The notes beneath the pieces are model-generated. The model was given only the letters and a program-made list of their open reading frames with translations, had not been told where the DNA came from and searched no databases. From positions 1-44,161 of the forward strand of contig JAKEEU010000375.1 of the NCBI GenBank assembly GCA_022616415.1: a stretch of 44,161 nt of DNA. The letters run 5' to 3'. Below, in pieces: positions 31,100 through 39,829 of the stretch (positions are counted from its first letter, which is position 1; the number at the start of each line of letters is the position of its first letter). Position numbers and translations under genes: made by a program. The stretch is from Candidatus Zhuqueibacterota bacterium. Its GTDB lineage: Bacteria; Zhuqueibacterota; Zhuqueibacteria; Zhuqueibacterales; Zhuqueibacteraceae.

Positions 31100-32365
31100 A
31101 TGAGCAACGACTACCCCAAGCTACGCTTCCTCGAGGCGATTCCATTGCACTCCGAAAACGATCTCCAGTCCGGTTCCGAAAATGGCGTCGCGTTTGCTCT
31201 GCGTGATCCGACCGGCATAGCCGAAAGCATTGTCGCCGTGTCAGCAGAAGCGCTCTTTGCCATCCAGTTCTTCGACGGCCAGCACTCATTGCTGGATATT
31301 CGGGCGGAATTTATGCGCGTGTTCGGCGCGTTTTTGCCGGAGGAAAAGCTGCGGCATCTCGTCGCCGAGCTGCGGCAGGCGCATCTGCTCGATGACGGCG
31401 CTTTTCAGGATTACAAAACACAGCTCGAGCGCCAAATGCTGGCGCAGCCATTCCGCAAGGCGGCGCATGCCGGCACGAGTTATCCTGCCGGTCCGGTGCG
31501 CTTGCGCGAGCAATTCGACAGTTTCTATCGCTCGCCGCAGGGCGCCGGCATGCCAAACGGCATTATGAACGGTCCGGCCAAAACCAAAGTGTTGGCGGCG
31601 GTGGCGCCACACATTGATTTGCGCATGGGCGGGCCCTGCTACACGTTCACGTACCGGGCCTTGGCCGAAACCGAGCCGGCGGATATTTACGTTATTCTTG
31701 GCACCGGCCACAGCGGCTTGCTCAATTGCTTTTCCTGCTTGCCGAAAGACTTTGAAACACCGCTCGGCATGGTGAAGCATGATGCAGAATTTATCGACGA
31801 CCTGCGCCGCCGGCATCCGCACGAGCTTTTTGCCGAGCCGCTGCCGCATCGCACCGAGCACACGATCGAGTTCCAGACCGTTTTTTTGCAGCATCTGTTC
31901 GGCGGCCGGCGAAATTTTGCGATCGTGCCGATTTTGTGCTCCTATGCTTATCCGATGTTGACGGATGCGCGTTTCGCGCGAGAGAAAAAAATCATTACGG
32001 ATTTCACCAACGCGCTGCACGCCACGATTGCCGCCAGCAAACGCCGCGTTTGTGTGATTGCCAGCGTCGATTTTTCGCACATCGGCCAGCGCTACGGCGA
32101 TCCGCAGCCGCCGGACACGGCATTTATGCAGCGGGTCAGCGACGCCGATAAGCGCTTGTTGGCCGACATTGCCGCAGTGAATGCGACCGCGTTTGTGGAA
32201 ACGACCGAGCGGATCGATGATCGTTATCGCGTTTGCGGCTTTGCGCCGTTGCACACGATGCTCGCTTCGACGCCGGCAAAACAAGGGCGAACGCTCAAAT
32301 ACGATCACGGTTTCGTGGACGATGGGCGGTCGGTGGTCACATTTGCCAGTGCGGTGTTGTATTAA
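31100..32365 (+). CDS. MEMO1-family protein (AmmeMemoRadiSam system protein B) with extra N-terminal domain
   Basis: 421 residues. Residues about 115-421 are the MEMO1/AmmeMemoRadiSam B domain: KAAHAGTSYPAG, VAPHIDLRMGGPCYTFTYRAL, VILGTGHSG, HRTEHTIEFQTVFLQHLFG, VPILCSY, CVIASVDFSHIGQRYG and a C-terminal CGFAPLHTMLA; the His, Asp and Cys residues are the metal-binding-like set of this dioxygenase-related fold. Residues 1-110 form a separate helical domain (ALRDPTGIAES, FFDGQHSLLDIRAEFMRVFG) like a PqqD or winged-helix fold. The usual partners AMMECR1 and the radical SAM protein are not in the window. AAAGGAG is 20 nt upstream, with a seven-codon ORF (31080-31103) between, its stop overlapping the ATG. 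Confidence 0.88.
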   Translation: MSNDYPKLRFLEAIPLHSENDLQSGSENGVAFALRDPTGIAESIVAVSAEALFAIQFFDGQHSLLDIRAEFMRVFGAFLPEEKLRHLVAELRQAHLLDDGAFQDYKTQLERQMLAQPFRKAAHAGTSYPAGPVRLREQFDSFYRSPQGAGMPNGIMNGPAKTKVLAAVAPHIDLRMGGPCYTFTYRALAETEPADIYVILGTGHSGLLNCFSCLPKDFETPLGMVKHDAEFIDDLRRRHPHELFAEPLPHRTEHTIEFQTVFLQHLFGGRRNFAIVPILCSYAYPMLTDARFAREKKIITDFTNALHATIAASKRRVCVIASVDFSHIGQRYGDPQPPDTAFMQRVSDADKRLLADIAAVNATAFVETTERIDDRYRVCGFAPLHTMLASTPAKQGRTLKYDHGFVDDGRSVVTFASAVLY

Positions 32366-32369
32366 AAAT

Positions 32370-32440
32370 GTTAGCCTGTTAGCCAGTTAGCCCTGTTTGC
32401 CTGTTAAGCGTGTAACCGGTAAACTGGCGAACCGGCTAAC
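32370..32440. repeat. GTTAGCC repeat cluster with inverted arm
   Basis: GTTAGCC occurs three times within 25 bp (from 32370), followed by an inverted arm ending CCGGCTAAC (32440) with an internal GGCGAAC. The same GGCTAACTGGCGAAC motif recurs at about 32871-32885. Confidence 0.6.
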
Positions 32441-32451
32441 TTTTTAGAAAA

Positions 32452-32826
32452 ATGAGCCAACTTGACGCCAAGAAAAATTTCCAGGAATTTTTTCCGGAAG
32501 CTTATATCAAAAAATCCGTCAAGCTTCTCAAACTGCTCAGTGAGGAGAGCCGGCTGCGCATCATGCTTTATCTGGCCAAGGCAGGGCCGTGTACGGTTTC
32601 AGAGATCGTCGAGACGCTCGATCTCGTGCAGAGCACCACGTCGCACCATCTCTCGCTGCTGCGCACCGCGGATTTGGTGATCACCACGCGCGAGGGCAAG
32701 AACGTGTATTACGACATCAATGATCCGACGTGGAAAGAGATGGGCTTGCAGTTTTTTAAATATCTGCAAAAGGGCAACGAGATCGATCTGCTGGGAAAGT
32801 TTGTGTTGAAGATGATTGGAAAATAG
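32452..32826 (+). CDS. ArsR-family winged-helix transcriptional regulator
   Basis: 124 residues with a winged-helix DNA-binding domain: KLLKLLSEESRLRIMLYL (helix 1), CTVSEIVETLDLVQSTTSHHLSLLRTADLV (helix-turn-helix), and the wing TTREGKNVYYDIND. No ELCVCD-type metal site (alpha-3 Cys pair) is seen, so it may sense something other than a soft metal, or use residues elsewhere. Its target is unknown. It lies between repeats and is followed by the unrecognised acidic protein gene. Confidence 0.9.
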   Translation: MSQLDAKKNFQEFFPEAYIKKSVKLLKLLSEESRLRIMLYLAKAGPCTVSEIVETLDLVQSTTSHHLSLLRTADLVITTREGKNVYYDINDPTWKEMGLQFFKYLQKGNEIDLLGKFVLKMIGK

Positions 32827-32828
32827 TT

Positions 32829-32889
32829 GGCCCCGACTCTCCTCAATTAAACCATTTTAAAGGAAGGTCGGGGCTAACTGGCGAACAGC
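32829..32889. repeat. GCCCCGAC inverted repeat plus GTTAGCC-type unit
   Basis: GGCCCCGAC (32829-32837) and GTCGGGGC (32867-32874) form a stem around an AT-rich loop, followed by GGCTAACTGGCGAAC. The GAGTCGGGGCC core recurs at about 27690. It sits immediately upstream of the 32910 gene and just after the ArsR-type gene; there is no T-tract. Confidence 0.5.
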
Positions 32890-32909
32890 TTAACCGACAG
32901 GAGGGTATC

Positions 32910-33878
32910 ATGAGCGTTCTAAAAATGATTATTGCCGACGACCACCATTACGTCAGTGGTGAGTTGCACGGCAGTCGCGCGGAGTGGGTCTACGCGGCTT
33001 GCTCGCGCAATCCCAAAAGCCTGGAAGAGCTTGACGCACTGCTGCCGGAATTTGGCGCGGACGAAGATTTGAGCTCGCATTTTGGCGGCTGGATGGATGA
33101 TCTGGAGCTGGAGCCGGTCGACGCCGGCCTGATCATCGTCGATTTGGCGAAGAAGTGGATTTATGCCCACGACACGTATTTCGGCGCCTATCGTCGCGGC
33201 AGCTATAATCCCCATGACGACGATGACGCGACGATTGAGTACGAGTTTTCCAATGACTGGCAATTCGTTGCCGAGCCAAAATGGTTTCGTTATTTGGAAA
33301 GCCTGGGACTCAAGCCTTACGGCGATCTGAAAGGGCCTTCGTATGAAAAAACCGAGTACGATGGTTTTTCAGAGGATGATCTGGAATTTGATGACGAAGA
33401 GGAGGAAGCGGCGCCTTCCTACGCCGACGAGGACTGGGGTGAAATCTACGTTAGCGACGACAATTATACGAATCGCCTCACGTCGATGGGCGACTTCAAT
33501 CCGCAAAACGCCGAGGAAGAGCGCGATGCCCAAACGCTGGAACACGTCGCGCGCTACGATCACGACGCCTACGTCGCGCAACAACGGATTGAAAATTCAC
33601 AGAAAAAAATCGCCAGCCTCAAAATCGAGCTGCAGGCGGTCGAGAATTTGAGAAAACGCGATACTGTGCCGCGCTGGGAAATCAAGCGCATCAAGCTGCA
33701 AGCGCACATCGGCAAGTATGACCAAGGCCTGTCGCGCTGGACCGAAGATTACACCGAGGCCGCGGCGATGGCGGCGGAGCTGCGGAATCTCCTGGTGACG
33801 AACAAGGGCCGGCTGATGCTGAAAATGTGGGAAGAAAAAGAGAAGGAAGGTTGGGGAGATTTGGAAATACCTTATTGA
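32910..33878 (+). CDS. acidic hypothetical protein with C-terminal coiled coil
   Basis: 322 residues that I do not recognise. The N-terminal about 120 residues look globular (MIIADDHHYVSGELHGSRAEW, AGLIIVDLAKKWIYAHDTYFG), residues about 145-200 are extremely acidic and probably disordered (FSEDDLEFDDEEEEAAPSY), and residues 225-310 are heptad-like with charged residues (RIENSQKKIASLKIELQAVE), predicted coiled coil. There is no signal peptide or membrane segment. AGGAGGG lies four bases before the ATG, and a strong terminator follows, so it is a well-defined gene. It could be a cytoplasmic structural or regulatory protein. Confidence 0.85.
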   Translation: MSVLKMIIADDHHYVSGELHGSRAEWVYAACSRNPKSLEELDALLPEFGADEDLSSHFGGWMDDLELEPVDAGLIIVDLAKKWIYAHDTYFGAYRRGSYNPHDDDDATIEYEFSNDWQFVAEPKWFRYLESLGLKPYGDLKGPSYEKTEYDGFSEDDLEFDDEEEEAAPSYADEDWGEIYVSDDNYTNRLTSMGDFNPQNAEEERDAQTLEHVARYDHDAYVAQQRIENSQKKIASLKIELQAVENLRKRDTVPRWEIKRIKLQAHIGKYDQGLSRWTEDYTEAAAMAAELRNLLVTNKGRLMLKMWEEKEKEGWGDLEIPY

Positions 33879-33885
33879 ACTTTTT

Positions 33886-33920
33886 ACCGACCGGTTACTA
33901 TGAGTGGCCGGTCGGTTTTT
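33886..33920 (+). terminator. Rho-independent terminator
   Basis: ACCGACCGG (33886-33894) and CCGGTCGGT (33908-33916) form a perfect 9-bp GC-rich stem followed by five T. It ends transcription of the 32910 gene and separates it from the convergent metal operon. Confidence 0.9.
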
Positions 33921-33971
33921 CCTTGGTTTAATTTTTTCCCAACAATTTATTCCCCCCTGCCCACAAAATTT

Positions 33972-34736
33972 TTATCCTATTCGGAAATTTGCATACCGCA
34001 AATTATTCCGATGTGTCTCGCGATAGAAATCATCCAGTTTCTCAGGAATATTCGGCGAAATGCCCGCCAGCAAATTTTGCAGATAGTCGCTGTTTTGCCT
34101 CAGTAATTCCCGTCCACCAATTTTGCCGTGCGCCGGAATCACATATTGCACACGTTCATTGCGTTCCCATTTTTGCAATCCGGCAATCCATTTTTCAATC
34201 GGGCTATCCGCATTGATCACCGGCAGCGGCGTTTCCACGGCGTCGCCAGCCAGCAAAATCCCCCATTCCGGAATGAAACCGACAATGCAATCGAGCGTGT
34301 GGCCGGGCAAATGGTGCAGGTACACTGAGATATTTCCCAGAGTCAGCTCCATCTCATCTTCAAATATAGATAATGTCGGGGGAACCAAAACCACCTCATT
34401 CCAAACGCCGGGTTGCGCTTTCTGCTTTTCGCGCAGCTCTGCCGGCGCTTCCTCGTCAAAACGCCTCGCGCAATTGATATGTCCGATAATCGGCTGGTCA
34501 TGATAAGGCAGGCCCGCCGTTCCCCAAGCATGATCCCAATCCGCGTGAGTATAAACGAGCACCCAATATTTTTGCTCGAGCAGCGGCAACACCGGCTGCA
34601 GATCGCGGGGATGCGACAGACTGTCCCACACCACCGTGTAGTTATCGCCGATGATGACGGCACCGCGCACATCGAAATCATCCAAGCTCACTTCGGTGAG
34701 CAGGAGGCCGGGACGAAATTCTTTGAGTGTGGTCAT
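33972..34736 (-). CDS. metallo-beta-lactamase-fold hydrolase
   Basis: 254 residues with the MBL signature HADWDH (THADWDHAWG), a second metal-ligand His in HLPGHTLD, the bridging Asp in LAGDAVE and a terminal His in IPAHGK. This is the general dinuclear zinc-hydrolase set; the substrate is unknown. There is no signal peptide, so it is cytoplasmic. It begins three bases after the stop of the HD-domain gene and appears to be the last gene of the metal-uptake operon, which would suit a zinc-dependent enzyme, though that link is inference. Confidence 0.88.
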   Translation of the reverse strand: MTTLKEFRPGLLLTEVSLDDFDVRGAVIIGDNYTVVWDSLSHPRDLQPVLPLLEQKYWVLVYTHADWDHAWGTAGLPYHDQPIIGHINCARRFDEEAPAELREKQKAQPGVWNEVVLVPPTLSIFEDEMELTLGNISVYLHHLPGHTLDCIVGFIPEWGILLAGDAVETPLPVINADSPIEKWIAGLQKWERNERVQYVIPAHGKIGGRELLRQNSDYLQNLLAGISPNIPEKLDDFYRETHRNNLRYANFRIG

Positions 34737-34739
34737 TTT

Positions 34740-35171
34740 TTACTTTTCATCGGTTTGGCTCAACTTCACCCAAGCCGGATGATACCTTTGCAGCCGCTGG
34801 ATGTCTTTTTCCGTCAGCGCGTTGAGGCGGCGCACGTCCATGTTGTCTTCGAGATCGGCGAGCTTGACGCGGCGGGCAATCGCATTGGATTCGATGCGCG
34901 CCAAAAATTCATCGTAGTTCTCGTTTTCCTGATGCGTCAAACACACCACGGCTTGCAAGACTTCCTCGGAAAAGCCCTCGGCGCGCAACCTCTCTATTGT
35001 CCAGTCTGTGTCTTCAATCACGTCGTGCAAGACGGCTACCGTCATTTCAACTTCGGAGCGCATCCGCATCATCACCCTGATGGGATGCAGAATGTACGGA
35101 AAGCCGGATTTGTCTTTTTGCGTTTGATGGGCCTGCGCCGCAATCGCGATGGCCTTCGCTAAATTTGCCAT
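34740..35171 (-). CDS. small HD-domain phosphohydrolase (RelA/SpoT hydrolase-like)
   Basis: 143 residues resembling the stand-alone HD domain of (p)ppGpp hydrolases: AHQTQKDKSGFPYILHPIRVM with a metal-ligand His, VAVLHDVIEDTD with the HD pair, and RRVKLADLEDNM with the distal Asp. It may hydrolyse (p)ppGpp or another nucleotide, but no synthetase domain is present. The ATG at 35171 lies 11 bp after the permease stop. A longer frame to 35252 would overlap the permease and is rejected. Confidence 0.85.
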   Translation of the reverse strand: MANLAKAIAIAAQAHQTQKDKSGFPYILHPIRVMMRMRSEVEMTVAVLHDVIEDTDWTIERLRAEGFSEEVLQAVVCLTHQENENYDEFLARIESNAIARRVKLADLEDNMDVRRLNALTEKDIQRLQRYHPAWVKLSQTDEK

Positions 35172-35182
35172 GGAGAGCGGTC

Positions 35183-36688
35183 TCAACTTTTTAACGAGAA
35201 CATTTTGGTTTTCTGATCCCATTGCACGCGGTCCCGGTTTTCTTCCCACCACCGTTTCACCTTTTCGCCTTCATCTCTCGTAAACTCGAAATGGAGATGG
35301 CTGCGCAGAGAATGATAGGCATCCTCTGAAAACACCTCGTCGTTTTTCATGAGTTGAATCATCATGGGAATGGCTTGTTCATTGCCGAGCTCGAGAGCGA
35401 CTTCAAGAAATTTAATTTTAAGCTCAGTGTCTTCCTCGCTCTCGGCAGCGCTTGTAAGCTTGGCGGCATTATCTTTGTCACCGAGAACCTTGATGGCGTC
35501 GATGGCGCTGCTCCGCACCGCATCCGATTTGTCGTGAAGAAGGCTGAAAATTTGCGGTAATACGGACCTCTCCTGCGTTTTGACCAAAAGTTGAAGGGCG
35601 GATTTCCGAACTTCGGCGTCTTCGTCATGAAGCCTTTCGGCAACCAAAGGCAGCCATTGGCTTTTTTGGTCCGTATGGGATTCAAGAATCAATATCGCGG
35701 CCAGACGGTCCGTATTGAGCCGGCCGCTTAACATGTGGAGCGCATGCTCGAGAGGTTCTTCTTCTTTCTTATGGAAGAAGAACACGCCGGCAAGGAAGAC
35801 GGCGACAACGCCGACGGAAGCGACAAGATTTCGGAAAGCGATAATCTTTCGCGGCGCGAGTTTTAGATAACGAAACACGGCGCTAAGGAGGAGCGCGGAG
35901 GCAAGCACACAAACAACCAACGGACTGGTGGGAAGCCCGGTGTTCCATGATAGCTTGACACCAATAAAACTGATGATGGAACCCCCTATCCATCCACTGG
36001 CCAGACGCGTGCTCAATTTATCGGACAGCAACATCGCTCCCACGGAGGGAATCACCAGGTAACTAAAAACCAAAAACACGCCGGCGATGGCAACCGAGCT
36101 GGTGATGACGAAGCCAAACGACATGTAGAACAAAAAATCCCAGAATCTCACATTGAGGCCGTTCTGCTCCGCATTTTCCGGGTCGAAAGAAATCGCCATG
36201 AACTGCTTGCGAAAGATGAAATGAAAAATTCCAACGAACGCGTAGATGAGGGCGGTTTTGATGACCGTGCTCGCTTGCACCCAGAGCAGCTCGCCTTTGA
36301 TGATGTGATCCAGCTCTTGTGGGCCGAGGGCGCTTTTCGAAAGCACGAGAATCGTCGCTGCAAACGTCACGGCGTAGACAATGCCGATAATCGCCTCGTG
36401 CGGAACCTTCTCGCCGCGCATGCGTGTAGCCGAAAAGATAAATGCTCCGAAGATGGTGAAAGCGAGCGAGTAAAGATAAAGTTGGGTCAAATCCTTGCCG
36501 GCTTCATAACCCAACAACACGCCAATGACCGTGCCGAGCGCGGCAATTTGCGCCAGCGCCAAATCGACAAAAATCACTTTGCGCGCAATGACGTGAACCC
36601 CGAGATAAACGTGAATGCCCGTCAAGACGAGACATGCCAACAGGGGCCATATCATCGTTGCCGGGATATAAAAAAGCTCTTCCAACAT
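35183..36688 (-). CDS. ZnuB-like metal ABC transporter permease with C-terminal HEAT-repeat extension
   Basis: 501 residues. Residues 1-about 270 form the eight-helix ABC-3 permease (GVHVIARKVIFVDLALAQIAALG, GIVYAVTFAATILV, AGVFLVFSYLVIPSVGAML), which moves Zn/Mn/Fe across the inner membrane. After an extra hydrophobic stretch (about 305-325), residues 335-480 are HEAT/PBS-lyase-like repeats (HDEDAEVRKSALQLL, LHDKSDAVRSSAIDAIKVLGD), predicted cytoplasmic. Typical ZnuB proteins have about 260-300 residues and no such tail. The ATG at 36688 replaces a longer frame running into a repeat. No ATPase gene accompanies it. Confidence 0.9.
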   Translation of the reverse strand: MLEELFYIPATMIWPLLACLVLTGIHVYLGVHVIARKVIFVDLALAQIAALGTVIGVLLGYEAGKDLTQLYLYSLAFTIFGAFIFSATRMRGEKVPHEAIIGIVYAVTFAATILVLSKSALGPQELDHIIKGELLWVQASTVIKTALIYAFVGIFHFIFRKQFMAISFDPENAEQNGLNVRFWDFLFYMSFGFVITSSVAIAGVFLVFSYLVIPSVGAMLLSDKLSTRLASGWIGGSIISFIGVKLSWNTGLPTSPLVVCVLASALLLSAVFRYLKLAPRKIIAFRNLVASVGVVAVFLAGVFFFHKKEEEPLEHALHMLSGRLNTDRLAAILILESHTDQKSQWLPLVAERLHDEDAEVRKSALQLLVKTQERSVLPQIFSLLHDKSDAVRSSAIDAIKVLGDKDNAAKLTSAAESEEDTELKIKFLEVALELGNEQAIPMMIQLMKNDEVFSEDAYHSLRSHLHFEFTRDEGEKVKRWWEENRDRVQWDQKTKMFSLKS

Positions 36689-36750
36689 AGTTCTTGAGAT
36701 ATCGTTTAATCTATTAATAGTGCAATCTTTGAAAAAAAAGCAAAAACTTT

Positions 36751-36827
36751 CACGCCAAGCCGCCAAGACGCAAAGATATCGCAAAGAAAATCTCTGCGTG
36801 TTCTTTGCGGCTCTGCGTCTTTGCGTG
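36751..36827. repeat. CGCCAAGACGCAAAG-type imperfect inverted repeat
   Basis: CACGCCAAG...AAGACGCAAAGA on the left and TCTGCGTCTTTGCGTG on the right form an imperfect palindrome with internal CGCAAAGAA/TTCTTTGCG. It lies between the metal-binding protein and permease genes. Sequences of this type are widespread intergenic repeats in environmental genomes. Confidence 0.65.
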
Positions 36828-36858
36828 CGCTTTTGTTTTTGGTTGTGGCTTGTCTACG

Positions 36859-37881
36859 TTAGGCATCGGCCTGCAAGATCTCTGCGATCAAATACGAAAT
36901 GAGCTTTTCGTAGGTGTCCAATTCGGGCGCAGCGCCGACGTCGAGGTAAGTGACGACGACTTTCGCCCCGGTTTTGCCGGCGACATAATCTGCCGCATCG
37001 CGCGAGTAGAAGTTATCGTTCAAGATGATTTTGATTCCCTCCCGCTTAATCTGCTCGACGATGGCGTCACGACGCTGGGGCGGCGGCGGAATGCCCGGCT
37101 TTTCTTCGAGCTCGCTGCGAATGTCCAATCCAAAACGGTCGGTAAAATAGACGTACGTTTTATGATAGGAAACGATTTTCAATCCATTCAATCGTTGTGC
37201 GGTCTGCATCCAACCGCCTAATTGGGCGAGAAGATTTCTTGCTTTGAGCCACTCGATGAGCTCCTGGTTCTTTGCCTTGCGCGCCAAAATATCGCCGGCC
37301 TTTTTGCCCACCGCTTGCAAAAGCTCCTCACCGAATGTGGCGGCGTCAAGGCGGGCTTCGAATGCTGCGAGATGTTGTCGATAATATTCTGTGTTGGCGG
37401 GATCCATTTTTGCAAGCCGATCGGCGATATTCGCAGCGATGATTTTGACGTTGAACGGATCGAGCCAAACGTGAGGGTTGCCCTGGGGATGAATATCACC
37501 CCAGGCGCGAGATACTTCAGTTGGCAGTTCTTTCACCGGCACACTGAGGGTGGCGACAAGATGTCCCAGATTGCCCGGCTGAATTCGGGGGTTCCCGGAA
37601 GCATCGACGACGTTTTTTGCCCAGAGATCCAAATTCAACCCATTCTCGATAAATAGCTCTGCATCATTGGCAATTTGATTCATGCGAGGCGTCGGTGTGA
37701 CGTAGTGCGGGTCTTGCTTGGGATTGGCAAGCGCCGTAACATTCACCCTTTCTCCCCCCACTTGTTCAACCACATACTTCAGGTAATTAAGCGTGGTCAC
37801 GACTCTTAATTTTTTCTCCTGGGCGGGTAGCGATTGCACCATCAGCAGGCATGCAACGAAGATACGAATTGACAGCTTCAT
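36859..37881 (-). CDS. metal ABC transporter substrate-binding protein (ZnuA/TroA family)
   Basis: 340 residues with a signal peptide (MKLSIRIFVACLLMVQSLPAQ) but no lipobox Cys, so a soluble periplasmic protein. Metal-ligand candidates are the His of QDPHYVTP, the His of GNPHVWLDP, the His of SYHKTYVYF and the acidic residue in LNDNFYS. The His-rich loop of E. coli-type ZnuA is absent, so the metal (Zn, Mn or Fe) is not settled. A strong Shine-Dalgarno AAGGAGG lies four bases before the ATG. It follows the outer-membrane protein gene by 84 bp. Confidence 0.9.
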   Translation of the reverse strand: MKLSIRIFVACLLMVQSLPAQEKKLRVVTTLNYLKYVVEQVGGERVNVTALANPKQDPHYVTPTPRMNQIANDAELFIENGLNLDLWAKNVVDASGNPRIQPGNLGHLVATLSVPVKELPTEVSRAWGDIHPQGNPHVWLDPFNVKIIAANIADRLAKMDPANTEYYRQHLAAFEARLDAATFGEELLQAVGKKAGDILARKAKNQELIEWLKARNLLAQLGGWMQTAQRLNGLKIVSYHKTYVYFTDRFGLDIRSELEEKPGIPPPPQRRDAIVEQIKREGIKIILNDNFYSRDAADYVAGKTGAKVVVTYLDVGAAPELDTYEKLISYLIAEILQADA

Positions 37882-37965
37882 AAAACCTCCTTTTAGCTAA
37901 TTGAAGGAGTGTGGACTTTCTAGTCCGCACGCGCATCGCGGACAGGAAAGTCCGCTCTCCTCTTT

Positions 37966-39297
37966 CTAACGGTTAACCCAATATGGCTCGGTGGGATGAG
38001 AGCCAAAGACAAAGTTAATTTCGAACAGAACCGTATTAATATCGTTTTGTTCGGAGAAATCACTTTGCCGATGCTCAAAGCCAAGCCGGAAGCGAAGAAA
38101 CTCGGTGGTATAATAACTTGCATACGCCGACCACGATTTGGTGATCAAGCTCTCATCACTGGGTTCTTGGAGCCGGTCATAACGCAGCCCGAGATAAAGC
38201 CAATAGGACATTTGATATTGCGCGTAGGCGTACCAACCATACGGTGAAATTTTCGTTTCAGTGAGAGAAGTATCCGTAAAGGACTGTCTTCCGAACATAA
38301 TTTCTCCCCCGGCAACGAATGAGCGTGATTGCCGGCGTTCTGCCGGGGCCCATTTATAGGTCAAGTCGGCGCCAATGAGTCTGGCCGAGTTGGGTTTACG
38401 TTCCTCGTAGGCGCTGGCGCCGAGAACCAAAAGATGTTCGTTGTTCCAATCAGCCGATAAATTGAGATGGCCGAGAAATGCCGGCTGCTTGCCTGCAAGT
38501 CCTCCGGACAATCCTAATTCACCGGCTTTCACCACATCGAAATTCATTTCCAGCGTGGTGCCCGGTATGGGATTGGGCAGGAAGAAATCCAGATCGATTC
38601 CCACCGGATTGAAGCCTGATTCAAAAAACTCGCCGTGCTCGGTTCCCAAATATTTTGAAACGATCAGGGGGCGTGTGGTCCAAGGCACATCGTGGAGATG
38701 CAGCCGGTTATTTACGCCGAACGGAGCGCGGTATTTTCCAACTTTAAGCTTCAAGCCGAGGGGCGCCTTTTCCAGAATCGGCAGGCGTTTGATGAGGCCG
38801 TAAGCTTCCTCCGGATCAATCGCAAAGCCGGTGCCGGCTTCATCCTCAATGGCAAGTATGGTTATCGCTTCTGCATAAGGATCGACCGGAGCGCGGAGGT
38901 CCAGCTCGACGGTGCGGACGAATGGACGATTGTTGATTTCAGCTTCCTGCTCTGAGTCGAAAACGGTGTGATTATCCGCTCGCGCCGCGAAGTTGAGGAA
39001 GGCGGTGGTTCGTGGATTGAATACAATGGGTGCGGTAGACCGGGAAACGGCGTCGATCTTCTTTTCGAGGTCTTGTATTCGTTTGTCGAACCGTTCCTCG
39101 ATGCGATCAAGTTCCGCTTGTTGATCGAATTCGGGATTTTGCTGCAGAGTTTTGAGCGAATCCAATTCATGGCGCAACTGCCGTATTTCTTTTCTCAAGT
39201 CTTCGAGGGGATTGCTCTGCATATTTGCACTTTCTTGGCTGAACGTCAGTGACGCAGCCAGGAAGGTGAATGCAATAATCAAAGTTCGATACGACAT
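37966..39297 (-). CDS. outer-membrane beta-barrel protein of the metal-uptake operon
   Basis: 443 residues: a signal peptide (MSYRTLIIAFTFLAASLTFSQ), an N-terminal coiled coil (about 30-85, LRKEIRQLRHELDSLKTL and RIEERFDKRIQDLEKKID), then many amphipathic strands with alternating hydrophobics and aromatic belts (KVGKYRAPFG, YGWYAYAQYQMSYWLYLGLRY) ending in a strand with FGSHPTEPYWVNR. It is porin-like; the coiled coil may trimerise or anchor to peptidoglycan. The position before a ZnuA-like gene suggests outer-membrane passage of metal or metal chelates (inference). The ATG at 39297 gives the signal peptide and has AGGTGG upstream. Confidence 0.85.
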   Translation of the reverse strand: MSYRTLIIAFTFLAASLTFSQESANMQSNPLEDLRKEIRQLRHELDSLKTLQQNPEFDQQAELDRIEERFDKRIQDLEKKIDAVSRSTAPIVFNPRTTAFLNFAARADNHTVFDSEQEAEINNRPFVRTVELDLRAPVDPYAEAITILAIEDEAGTGFAIDPEEAYGLIKRLPILEKAPLGLKLKVGKYRAPFGVNNRLHLHDVPWTTRPLIVSKYLGTEHGEFFESGFNPVGIDLDFFLPNPIPGTTLEMNFDVVKAGELGLSGGLAGKQPAFLGHLNLSADWNNEHLLVLGASAYEERKPNSARLIGADLTYKWAPAERRQSRSFVAGGEIMFGRQSFTDTSLTETKISPYGWYAYAQYQMSYWLYLGLRYDRLQEPSDESLITKSWSAYASYYTTEFLRFRLGFEHRQSDFSEQNDINTVLFEINFVFGSHPTEPYWVNR

Positions 39298-39435
39298 GGC
39301 TCCACCTGGCGTTTTGCGAAATGGTCGATCGTTGTCTCCGGAATGCGAAATTTCCGGTTTAAATTGCTCGCGGATGTCTATCAAATCTGCTTTGAGAGAG
39401 CAGCAAATAGACAACAAAATTTATCCTGGGTTGGA

Positions 39436-39783
39436 TTAAAAATTCTGCTGCCCGGCTGGTGGGGCGCGATTGCTGCAAGGAATGGCATTGAATTGGGAAA
39501 CGCAATGGAGGGTGGACGGCGCAATGGGAATGAGCGGCGGCAAGCTTGCAACGAATGAAACGTCGTTTTGAAGGCTATGATGCGCACTCGCAAAAAGACA
39601 GGCGATGCAAAGCTTCTGGCCGCGCTCGAAAACCGGCTGCCTGGCCTGAGATTGCGAAAATGCGGGGTCATCGTATCGCCCATCGTGCCAATCGTGGCGA
39701 TGCGCGAAATCAGCAGCGCAATTGGCAATGAGCGAAAGCGCAACAAGGAGAAATATTAAGATTTTTCGGATTCGTTGCGGCAT
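39436..39783 (-). CDS. small secreted His-rich protein with CxxC (DUF2946-like)
   Basis: 115 residues: a signal peptide (KILIFLLVALSLIANCAADF), a His/Asp cluster HRHDWHDGRYDD, then a CIACLFASAHH motif and a Pro-rich C-terminus. Such small proteins often accompany metal-transport genes and resemble DUF2946-type proteins; the His, Asp and Cys residues could bind zinc, copper or iron in the periplasm. GAGGAAG precedes the ATG closely. It is the first gene downstream of the operon promoter. Function unproven. Confidence 0.7.
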   Translation of the reverse strand: MPQRIRKILIFLLVALSLIANCAADFAHRHDWHDGRYDDPAFSQSQARQPVFERGQKLCIACLFASAHHSLQNDVSFVASLPPLIPIAPSTLHCVSQFNAIPCSNRAPPAGQQNF

Positions 39784-39829
39784 CTTCCTCTGACAAATTC
39801 AACGGCGCGTTTTGTTAAAATCTGTAAAC

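Noticed and set aside
32370..32440. CRISPR-like array from repeated GTTAGCC units
   Set aside because: Units are only seven bases, irregularly spaced, with no unique spacers and no cas genes.
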